Shown here: in pieces, positions 1-7,087 of the stretch
Layout: every line of letters begins with the position of its first letter
How positions within the stretch are numbered: position 1 is the stretch's first letter
Assembly (NCBI GenBank): GCA_009918425.1
Contig: RGEC01000046.1
Location: 1-12,210 of the forward strand
DNA: 12,210 nucleotides
Direction of reading: 5' to 3'
Source of the DNA: Bacteroidota bacterium
GTDB taxonomy: Bacteria; Bacteroidota; Bacteroidia; NS11-12g; UBA955
Notes under the pieces: generated by a model
What the model was told of the DNA's origin: nothing
The model's input: the letters and a program-made list of their open reading frames with translations, nothing else
Database searches by the model: none
Position numbers and translations under genes: made by a program

Positions 1-75
1 GCTCCATTTTAACTCCGATTAAATTTTCTCCAAAAAATTTGGAAATTTCCCCCTTTTTTCGTATATTAAATCTAC

Positions 76-1722
76 ATGGACAATTACGACATATCCACCT
101 TGCTGGGTACCTACGCCAAACTGGCCGAACTGCACGAAGAGAATCCTTTTAAGGTGAAGGCGCTTTCGGCGGCGGCTTTCAATATCAAAAAGTTCAAGGA
201 TCCGTTGCAGAACATGAGCGATGAAACCCTCGCAGCGCTTCCCGGTATTGGGAAAAGTGTGTTGTCTGCCATCAAAAACCTGCTGCAAACCGGCACGTTC
301 CCCGAACTGGAACAACTTATCGCCAAAACCCCGCCCGGTGTGCTGGAAATGCTGAAAGTGAAAGGCCTTGGCCCCAAAAAAGTGGGCGTGATTTGGCGCA
401 ACATGGGCATTGAAACCATAGAAGATTTACTCGATGCATGCCGGGAAAATCGTTTGGTGGAATTTCCCGGTTTCGGACTCAAAACCCAGCACGAAATTCA
501 GCAGGCCATTCAGTTTGCACTCAACGCAAGGGGTTGGTTTCATTACGCCAGGGCGGAGGCGCCGGCCATACAAATGTTGGAAAAACTCAGAACCCGGTTT
601 CCAGCGTCACGCACAGAATTTACCGGTGATTTTCGCCGAAATGCCATTGTGCTGGAATCTATAGCCATATTAACCACCCTGAAAGAAACGGAATTGTTGG
701 AGTTTACCACCACAAATCAACTGGAACGCGTTGCAGATACCGAACTTAAATTCCGGGACGCCAATGGGTATTTGTTTGCCTTCGAAACCGCCTTGGCATC
801 CGATTTTGAAAAACAATGGTTTTTAGGAACCGGCTCTGCTGCCCACTTTCAGGCACTGGGCATGGATGAAAATCTTGCCATTCAAGGGCAAACAGAAATG
901 GAGATCTATCAGCATTTTGGGTTCCCTTACATTTTGCCCGAAAGGAGAGAGGGTATCGGAGAATTGCAATCCGCCGGAAATGAAGCCCTGATTGAATTCA
1001 AGGACCTGAAAGGAATTTTACACAACCATACCACCTACAGCGACGGGCTTCACAGCCTGCGCGAAATGGCCGAACATGCCAAAAAACTGGGCTACGAATA
1101 CCTGGGTATCTGCGATCACAGCCGCACCGCCGGCTATGCACAGGGATTGAGCAACGAAAAGGTTTTGAGGCAGATGGAAGAAATTGATGCACTGAATGCC
1201 GAATTAGCTCCCTTTCGCATATTCAAAGGCATAGAAAGCGATATTCTCAATGACGGTTCCCTGGATTACGAACCCGATTTACTCGCAAAATTTGATTTGA
1301 TTGTGGCCAGTATTCATTCCCCATTAAATATGACCGAAGACCGCGCCATGCAGCGCCTTATCAAAGCCATTGAAAATCCGTACACCCGCATTCTGGGCCA
1401 TCCTACCGGCAGATTGTTGTTGGTTAGGAAAGGTTATCCTTTAAACCACCGTTACCTGATTGATGCCTGCGCTGCCAATAGTGTGGCAATTGAGCTGAAT
1501 GCCCATCCGTTTCGTTTAGATTTAGATTGGACACACATTCCCTATGCACTTGAAAAAGGGGTGCTCATTTCCATCAATCCCGATGCCCATGAAAAAGAGG
1601 GTTACTACGATATGCATTACGGCACACTGGCCGCTCGCAAAGGCGGACTTACCAAAGAGATGACACTCAATGCTAAATCCCTGCAGGAATTTGAAACCTG
1701 GCTGTCTCTGAAAAGGACTTAA
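76..1722 (+). CDS. polX: PolX-family PHP-domain 3'-5' exonuclease with a degenerate polymerase site
   Basis: This 548-residue protein has the layout and length of bacterial PolX (B. subtilis PolX is about 570): an N-terminal 8-kDa/HhH region, a polymerase-beta-like core and a C-terminal PHP phosphoesterase. Helix-hairpin-helix motifs are visible at LPGIGK (55-60), KGLGPKK (96-102) and FPGFG (130-134). The PHP metal site looks complete: HNHTTYSDG (316-324), DHS (347-349), E387/D389, H414, GHPTGR (441-446), ELNAHP (473-478) and DAH (503-505). In the polymerase core, GDFRR (184-188) is followed by LESIAI where canonical enzymes have the DxD pair, so S195 and A197 replace the two aspartates. By my alignment the third carboxylate is A235. 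I therefore infer a Mn-dependent exonuclease or AP-site repair role, not gap-filling synthesis. Noncanonical PolX proteins of this kind have been described as exonucleases without polymerase activity. The ATG at 76 fits the family N-terminus. A GT9 gene follows after 15 bases, suggesting co-transcription. Confidence 0.93.
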   Translation: MDNYDISTLLGTYAKLAELHEENPFKVKALSAAAFNIKKFKDPLQNMSDETLAALPGIGKSVLSAIKNLLQTGTFPELEQLIAKTPPGVLEMLKVKGLGPKKVGVIWRNMGIETIEDLLDACRENRLVEFPGFGLKTQHEIQQAIQFALNARGWFHYARAEAPAIQMLEKLRTRFPASRTEFTGDFRRNAIVLESIAILTTLKETELLEFTTTNQLERVADTELKFRDANGYLFAFETALASDFEKQWFLGTGSAAHFQALGMDENLAIQGQTEMEIYQHFGFPYILPERREGIGELQSAGNEALIEFKDLKGILHNHTTYSDGLHSLREMAEHAKKLGYEYLGICDHSRTAGYAQGLSNEKVLRQMEEIDALNAELAPFRIFKGIESDILNDGSLDYEPDLLAKFDLIVASIHSPLNMTEDRAMQRLIKAIENPYTRILGHPTGRLLLVRKGYPLNHRYLIDACAANSVAIELNAHPFRLDLDWTHIPYALEKGVLISINPDAHEKEGYYDMHYGTLAARKGGLTKEMTLNAKSLQEFETWLSLKRT

Positions 1723-1737
1723 CTTCGCATCGGGTTT

Positions 1738-2703
1738 ATGAAAATTCTCGTTATCCGCTTCAGCTCTATCGGTGATATTGTACTCACAACACCTGTAGTG
1801 CGTTGTTTGAAAGAACAATTGCCGGATGTAGAAATTCACTACGCCACAAAGCCACCGTACGCCGGTATCCTGGAAGCCAACCCAAACATAGATAAGGTAA
1901 TAACCTTGCAAGGAAGTGTGGCAAATCTGGCCAAAACCCTAAGAGCCGAAAAGTATGATGCGGTGGTAGATTTACACGCGAATCTCCGAACCCGCCTGCT
2001 TCGATCTTTGTTACCCGGTATTTCATTCAGTGTTTTTCGCAAGCAAAACCTGCGCAAATGGCTGATTGTGAAAAAACTCACCCGCAAACCCTGTGAACAT
2101 GTAGTTTACAGATATATGGATACCCTTAAAAAGTGGGGTGTGAAATACGATGGTAAAGGCCTGGATTATCATTACAAGGAATCGGTGGTGACTGGTTTGC
2201 CAGGCAAGCGTTACATTGCCTATGCCATAGGCGGAACATGGGCTACCAAGCGTATGCCTTTAAATAAAATTGAGGATTTAATAAAAACCTCAAATGGACA
2301 CTGGGTTTTACTGGGAGATGGAAATGATGCGCATGTTGGAGAAATGCTGGCAGCCCAGTTCCCCGATAGTGTAACCAATATGTGCGGTAAACTTACCTTG
2401 GATCAAAGTGCGCAGGTGCTGGCTGGCGCCGAAAAAGTGGTAACCCACGACACCGGTCTGATGCACATAGCTGCGGCGTTGCGAAAGCCGATTGTATCCA
2501 TCTGGGGCAATACTACGCCCGAATTTGGCATGGGACCATTCTTGCCCGAAACAATGAATTCAAAGCCAATCTTGGCAGAAGCAATAGGCTTATCTTGCCG
2601 TCCTTGCAGTAAAATTGGATTCAATGCCTGTCCCCAAGGCCATTTTGATTGTATGCAAAAGCAATCTGCGGATGAAATCGGCAGGCTTTTGGATCAAATG
2701 TGA
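1738..2703 (+). CDS. Glycosyltransferase family 9 (ADP-heptose:LPS heptosyltransferase-like)
   Basis: The 321-residue product is a GT-B fold, family 9 glycosyltransferase, the family of the LPS heptosyltransferases WaaC/WaaF. It would act in the cytoplasm at the inner membrane, adding a sugar (in the family, heptose from ADP-heptose) to the lipid A core. The N-terminus MKILVIRFSSIGDIVLTTPV is the family signature, with a basic start and an SSIGD loop that binds the acceptor side. The C-terminal nucleotide-sugar motif THDTGLMHIAAAL begins at residue 236, followed by a PIVSIWGNTTP strand and turn. Near the end four cysteines cluster (C287, C290, C298, C305) in a CRPC...CP.GHFDC pattern, which could bind a metal. 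The exact sugar and acceptor cannot be read from the sequence, so I give no waa symbol. The ATG at 1738 is 15 bases after the polX stop, and the gene is probably transcribed with polX. A hairpin follows its stop. Confidence 0.9.
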   Translation: MKILVIRFSSIGDIVLTTPVVRCLKEQLPDVEIHYATKPPYAGILEANPNIDKVITLQGSVANLAKTLRAEKYDAVVDLHANLRTRLLRSLLPGISFSVFRKQNLRKWLIVKKLTRKPCEHVVYRYMDTLKKWGVKYDGKGLDYHYKESVVTGLPGKRYIAYAIGGTWATKRMPLNKIEDLIKTSNGHWVLLGDGNDAHVGEMLAAQFPDSVTNMCGKLTLDQSAQVLAGAEKVVTHDTGLMHIAAALRKPIVSIWGNTTPEFGMGPFLPETMNSKPILAEAIGLSCRPCSKIGFNACPQGHFDCMQKQSADEIGRLLDQM

Positions 2704-2714
2704 AAATGCTTGTT

Positions 2715-2750
2715 TGAACTGCGTTTTTTCCTTGCAGTTCGTAATTTTTT
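2715..2750 (+). terminator. Possible weak terminator hairpin between the GT9 gene and secDF
   Basis: GAACTGC (2716-2722) and GCAGTTC (2734-2740) form a perfect 7-bp stem. A G-U pair can be added at each end, leaving a loop of about 9 bases. After GTAA a run of six T (2745-2750) follows. The stem is short and the T-run is 4 bases away, so this may be a weak terminator for the polX-GT9 unit or a regulatory hairpin. Its right arm overlaps the candidate -33 element of secDF. Confidence 0.4.
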
Positions 2751-2761
2751 CCGTATTTTCG
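2732..2761 (+). promoter_or_regulatory. Candidate Bacteroidota-type promoter of secDF
   Basis: TATTTTCG (2754-2761) matches the Bacteroidota -7 consensus TAnnTTTG at all but one fixed position. A TTG at 2732-2734 lies 19 bases upstream, which fits the usual spacing of the -33 TTTG/TTG element. Transcription would start near 2765-2768, giving a leader of roughly 26-29 bases before the secDF ATG at 2794. This is an inference from motif and position only. Confidence 0.4.
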
Positions 2762-2793
2762 CGACTTCGTAAAAACCGCATTGACTCAATCAC

Positions 2794-5700
2794 ATGAAGA
2801 ATAATCGTTCCGTAATTGTTTTCTCGGTCGTTCTGGCCATCGCTTGTTTATTTCAGTTGTCATTCACCTGGAAAGCACAAAGTTTTGAAACCAAAGCCCA
2901 GCAATTTGCCGAAAAACAGCAGAAAAAAGGCCTGAATTATGGCAAAGCCTACCGCGGCTACATTGATAGTCTTGGATCGCGTGAGGTCATATATGATTTA
3001 GGAATAGCCAGCTACAACTATTTTGAGTGTAAGCAGCGCGAAATCAACCTGGGTCTGGATTTGCGTGGTGGGATGAACGTAATTCTCGAGGTAGATAAAG
3101 GTGCCATCATCAAAGGAATGGCAAATGATCCGGCCGATGCAGACTTGTTAAAAGCCGTTGAACAGGCCAATACAGATGAGAAAAATAAAGGTGGTGACTA
3201 TGTAGATAATTTTATGTCTGCATTCGCTAAAATAGCGCCTAACCGCAAGATAGCCAATCTGTTTGCCAAGAGCAATAATCCCAATGGGATTCAAACAAGC
3301 AGTAACGAAGCTGATGTGCGTCGTGTGCTGAGTGCTGAAACAGGAACAGCCATTGATCGAGTGTACGATGTAGTTGAAAAGCGTATCAACCAGGCCAACG
3401 TTACTCAGCCCACCATTCAGAAAATAGACGGTGGTCGCATCAGTGTTGAGTTGCCGGGCGTGGACAATCCCCGTCGTCTGGAAGATCTGGTAGAAAAAAG
3501 CGCCAATCTCGAGTTTTATGAGGTTTACGGCAATACCCGCAAAGGAGCCGAAGCCAATAAAATGCTGGAAATGCTCTTTAAGGCAGGCAAACAGTCTGCC
3601 CTTGCCGCCACAGCAGATTCAGGTCAGGCAAAACTTGATTCTGCCAAAACCCAAAAAGATTCTGCGGTTGCTGCTAATCAGTCTAAGGATGATGGTCCTT
3701 TGGCCAAGCTTCTGCGTAGACTCAAAGGCTACACATATTTCGTCGGTATGGGAAGCACTGTTGCTTCTGTGCGTGGTGCGGACAGGGATGCCCTCATTGA
3801 AGAACTGAAAAAACCACAGTACGCCGCCGTTATGGACGGTGTTATGAAAGTAGCTTTCAGCGCCAAACCCATTGATCTCAATGAATTGGGAGCCAGTCTT
3901 AAACGTGACGATAAGAAAACCGAATCTTCGGCCAAAAAAATATTGGAAGAATACAATGACCAGCATTTTGTGTATCTGCTTAAGCTGGATCGCGATGGAA
4001 AGGCTGCTTTGGCCAGTGAAGAGGAGAACATTATTTCTGATGCCCGTTCACAGACCAACCAGACCGGTGAAGTGGAAGTGAGCATGGAAATGACGCCTCA
4101 GGCTGCCAGCCGCTGGGCTCAGATAACCGGTGCCAACATTGACAAGCACATTGCTATTGTTCTGGATGACAGGGTTTATTCAGCCCCCGTTGTGAATCAG
4201 AAAATCAGCGGTGGACAAAGCCAGATTTCAGGAAATTTCGATATTAAGGAAGCAGATGATCTGGCAAACGTGTTGAAAGCAGGTAAACTTCCCGCGCCTG
4301 CAAGAATTGTTGCCAGCGATGTGGTAGGCCCTTCACTGGGTGAAGAATCCATTAGCAGGGGAACAAGTTCATTGCTGGTGGGCTTTGTGGCCATCCTGTT
4401 GTTTATGGTGATGTACTACAACCGTGCCGGGGTTTATTCTATTATCGCAGTATTTGCCAATATGTTCCTCATATTTGGTATCCTCGCCAGTCTTGGTGCA
4501 TCACTCACCCTGCCCGGTATGGCAGGTATTGTACTCACCATAGGTATGGCAGTAGATGCCAACGTACTTATATATGAGCGCATTAAAGAAGAACTTCGTC
4601 AAAAGATCAGCCTGGCACAGGCCGTTAAGAATGGATATAAATACGCACTCTCTGCGATAATTGACTCAAACCTGACTACCCTACTGGCAGGTATAGCGCT
4701 GCTTATGGCGGGTTCAGGTCCGGCTTATGGTTTTGCCGTGATTTTCGTAATTGGTGTATTCACATCTATGTACACCTCGCTGCTGGTTACCCGCTGGATG
4801 CTCGAAAATCGTGTTAACAGGAAAAAAGATCTTAAGTTCTCTTTCCCTTACAGCGAGAACGTACTAAACAATACCAATTTTGATTTCGTTAAATACCGCC
4901 GTCGTGCTTATGTGTTGTCTTTGCCTATCATACTTTTTGGTATCGGTGCATTTATCTACAAGGGCGGATTAACCACCGGTATTGACTTCAAAGGGGGTAA
5001 TGCATTTATCATTCAGTTTGATAAATCAAAAGATGTTTCTGTTGGCAAAATCAAGGAAACCCTCGATAAAGCCTTCCCCGGAAGCAGCAATGAAGCCAAA
5101 ACTTTCGGTAAAGAAGGTCAGTTCCGTGTGATTACTACGCACAGACTGAACGAAAACAGCAAAGAAGCCCGTAACAAAACAACTGAGGAAGTGATTTCAG
5201 CACTTAAAAACTATGGTGTGACCGCTGAGTCCATCAAGGGCACTTCTAAGGTAGGATCTTCTGTGGCTGCCAGTACCCGCAATAAATCAACAGTGCTGTT
5301 GATTGTGGCTATTTTCCTGATGTTTGCATACATCCTGCTTCGTTTCCGAAGCGCTGCATATGGCTTGGGTGCAACCATCGCGTTGATTCACGACGTAGTA
5401 TTCATCCTCGCCTGTTACAGTATTATGGATGGCTGGGTACCTTTCCCTGTAGAATTTGACCAGCATCTTATAGCTGCATTGCTTACCGTAATTGGTTATT
5501 CTATGAATGATACAGTAATTGTATTTGACCGTATTCGTGAATTCCTTTCAGGCAACAGCCGTGTGGAGAAAGACGATCACAAGCTGATTAACATGGCAAT
5601 TAACCAAACATTGAGTCGTACACTGATTACCTCAGCAACGGTATTCTTTGTGTGTATTATCCTTTTCCTCTTTGGAGGCGATGCACTGAAAGGATTCTCT

Positions 5701-5811
5701 CTGGCTCTGGTATTGGGTATTATCGTAGGTACATACTCATCCATTTTCATTGCTACACCGGTTGTGGTGGATTTTGGTCTGAAAAAAAATAAAAGCATTA
5801 AGAAAGCATAA
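2794..5811 (+). CDS. secDF: SecDF fusion, Sec translocon accessory protein-export subunit
   Basis: This 1005-residue inner-membrane protein joins SecD and SecF in one chain, as is usual in Bacteroidota; E. coli has two proteins totalling about 940 residues. It uses the proton motive force to pull proteins through SecYEG on the periplasmic side. The SecD half has a first membrane segment (about 7-25), the LGLDLRGG motif (86-93), a large periplasmic P1 domain, and five further membrane segments from about 525 with AVDANVLIYERIKEEL holding the key aspartate D588. The SecF half begins around 690-700 (YRRRAYVLSLPIILFG), with GIDFKGG (729-735) and IGYSMNDTVIVFDRIRE (900-916) holding N905 and D906. 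A polar stretch rich in Ala, Asp, Gln, Lys and Ser (about 268-300) interrupts P1. The conserved proton-path residues are present, so it should be functional. A strong terminator lies 17 bases after the stop. Confidence 0.98.
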   Translation: MKNNRSVIVFSVVLAIACLFQLSFTWKAQSFETKAQQFAEKQQKKGLNYGKAYRGYIDSLGSREVIYDLGIASYNYFECKQREINLGLDLRGGMNVILEVDKGAIIKGMANDPADADLLKAVEQANTDEKNKGGDYVDNFMSAFAKIAPNRKIANLFAKSNNPNGIQTSSNEADVRRVLSAETGTAIDRVYDVVEKRINQANVTQPTIQKIDGGRISVELPGVDNPRRLEDLVEKSANLEFYEVYGNTRKGAEANKMLEMLFKAGKQSALAATADSGQAKLDSAKTQKDSAVAANQSKDDGPLAKLLRRLKGYTYFVGMGSTVASVRGADRDALIEELKKPQYAAVMDGVMKVAFSAKPIDLNELGASLKRDDKKTESSAKKILEEYNDQHFVYLLKLDRDGKAALASEEENIISDARSQTNQTGEVEVSMEMTPQAASRWAQITGANIDKHIAIVLDDRVYSAPVVNQKISGGQSQISGNFDIKEADDLANVLKAGKLPAPARIVASDVVGPSLGEESISRGTSSLLVGFVAILLFMVMYYNRAGVYSIIAVFANMFLIFGILASLGASLTLPGMAGIVLTIGMAVDANVLIYERIKEELRQKISLAQAVKNGYKYALSAIIDSNLTTLLAGIALLMAGSGPAYGFAVIFVIGVFTSMYTSLLVTRWMLENRVNRKKDLKFSFPYSENVLNNTNFDFVKYRRRAYVLSLPIILFGIGAFIYKGGLTTGIDFKGGNAFIIQFDKSKDVSVGKIKETLDKAFPGSSNEAKTFGKEGQFRVITTHRLNENSKEARNKTTEEVISALKNYGVTAESIKGTSKVGSSVAASTRNKSTVLLIVAIFLMFAYILLRFRSAAYGLGATIALIHDVVFILACYSIMDGWVPFPVEFDQHLIAALLTVIGYSMNDTVIVFDRIREFLSGNSRVEKDDHKLINMAINQTLSRTLITSATVFFVCIILFLFGGDALKGFSLALVLGIIVGTYSSIFIATPVVVDFGLKKNKSIKKA

Positions 5812-5827
5812 AATAAATTGTCTTCGC

Positions 5828-5860
5828 AAAAAAGCGGGGATTTGATCTCCGCTTTTTTTA
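5828..5860 (+). terminator. Rho-independent terminator after secDF
   Basis: AAAAAAGCGG (5828-5837) pairs perfectly with CCGCTTTTTT (5849-5858). The stem continues inward by G-U, G-C and A-T pairs to a five-base TTTGA loop (5841-5845). The 3' arm runs into seven T (5853-5859). It ends the secDF transcript. Because the 5' arm starts with an A-run, it could also work on the opposite strand. Only about 18 bases separate it from the lysA start. Confidence 0.88.
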
Positions 5861-5878
5861 TGTAATAAAAGTGTAAAA

Positions 5879-7087
5879 ATGAAAATTGGAGGAATACAGG
5901 CGACCGATATAGCAGCGCAGTTTGGTACACCGGTATATGTGTACGATGCGGAAACCATAACTACGCAGTACCACAGGTTGAAAAATGCCTTTCCGGGGAT
6001 AAAGGTGAGTTTGCATTATGCCTTAAAGGCCCTCAATAATGTAAACATACTTCGTTTACTGAAAAATGAAGGTGCAGGATTGGACGCAGTTAGCATTCAG
6101 GAGGTGCAGCTGGGTCTTAGGGCCGGGTTTGCACCCGAACAAATCATGTATACCCCCAACTGTGTAGATTTTGAAGAGATTCAGGAGGCGGTGAAATTGG
6201 GAGTGCATATCAACATCGATAATATAAGCATTCTGGAGGAATTTGGTCACCATTATGGTGGCACTGTAAAATGTTGTATTCGCCTTAATCCTCACATTAT
6301 GGCGGGTGGGCATAGCCATATTTCTGTAGGGCATATCGATTCTAAATTTGGAATCAGCATATACCAGTTGCGTCATGTGTTGCGTGTTGTGCAGAGCCAT
6401 GGTATGAAAATCAATGGTCTTCACATGCACACAGGCAGCGATATCCTGGATCCGGATGTTTTTTTGCGCGGTGCTGAGTTATTGTTTGAAGCTGCCGCTG
6501 ACTTCCCTGATCTGGAATTTATGGACTTCGGCAGTGGTTTCAAAGTGCCATATAAGCAAGGCGACATTGTTACCGATATTGCAGATACGGGAAGCCGCAT
6601 TGCTGAAGCTTTTCAGCGTTTCTGTGAAGGATATGGCAGAGAGCTGGAGCTTTGGTTTGAACCGGGCAAGTATATTGTAAGCGAATCGGGGTTTCTATTG
6701 GTGAAAGCCAATGTTATTAAACAAACCACCAGCACCGTTTTTATCGGGGTTGACAGTGGCCAGAACCACCTGATAAGACCCATGTTTTACGATGCCTATC
6801 ACCGCATTGAAAATGTTAGCAACCCGGAGGGATTACCTCGCCTGTATTCAGTGGTGGGGTATATTTGCGAAACAGATACGCTGGGCTATGATCGAAAAAT
6901 AGCAGAAGTACGTGAAGGGGACATTCTGGCTATTTACAATGCGGGTGCCTATGGATTTACTATGAGCAACAATTACAACGCACGTTTCAGACCTGCTGAA
7001 GTGCTGGTAATAGACGGCGAAGCAAAACTGATCAGGCGCAGAGAAACTTTCGAAGACCTTATACGCAATGAAATTGAAGTGCTTTAA
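5879..7087 (+). CDS. lysA: Diaminopimelate decarboxylase
   Basis: LysA is a cytoplasmic PLP enzyme that decarboxylates meso-diaminopimelate to L-lysine, the last step of lysine synthesis, and so drains the peptidoglycan precursor. The 402-residue length is normal. The fold-type III alanine-racemase-like barrel carries the Schiff-base lysine K50 in HYALKALNN, followed by GAGLDAVS, a substrate/PLP loop with SVGHIDSKFGIS, HMHTGSD (182-188), a glycine-rich DFGSGF loop, and EPGK (261-264) in place of the common EPGR. The C-terminal barrel supplies the dimer-contributed active-site motif CETD (330-333) and NAGAYGF (354-360) with Y358. The ATG at 5879 directly precedes the conserved N-terminus. The gene starts about 18 bases beyond the secDF terminator, so it needs its own promoter or read-through. 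Its stop overlaps the stop of the converging SUMF1 gene by 4 bases (7084-7087). Confidence 0.96.
   Translation: MKIGGIQATDIAAQFGTPVYVYDAETITTQYHRLKNAFPGIKVSLHYALKALNNVNILRLLKNEGAGLDAVSIQEVQLGLRAGFAPEQIMYTPNCVDFEEIQEAVKLGVHINIDNISILEEFGHHYGGTVKCCIRLNPHIMAGGHSHISVGHIDSKFGISIYQLRHVLRVVQSHGMKINGLHMHTGSDILDPDVFLRGAELLFEAAADFPDLEFMDFGSGFKVPYKQGDIVTDIADTGSRIAEAFQRFCEGYGRELELWFEPGKYIVSESGFLLVKANVIKQTTSTVFIGVDSGQNHLIRPMFYDAYHRIENVSNPEGLPRLYSVVGYICETDTLGYDRKIAEVREGDILAIYNAGAYGFTMSNNYNARFRPAEVLVIDGEAKLIRRRETFEDLIRNEIEVL

Noticed and set aside
1..7. Possible start of a divergent gene at the left edge (ATG on the - strand at 7-5, preceded by GGAG)
   Set aside because: Only seven bases of such a gene would lie in the window, so nothing about it can be supported.
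1522..1911. 129-residue open frame on the - strand across the polX-GT9 junction
   Set aside because: It is fully covered by two well-supported genes on the + strand and shows no recognisable domain or protein-like composition.
5812..5878. Lysine riboswitch upstream of lysA
   Set aside because: The gap is 67 bases and nearly filled by a simple terminator hairpin; it is too short for the lysine riboswitch fold.
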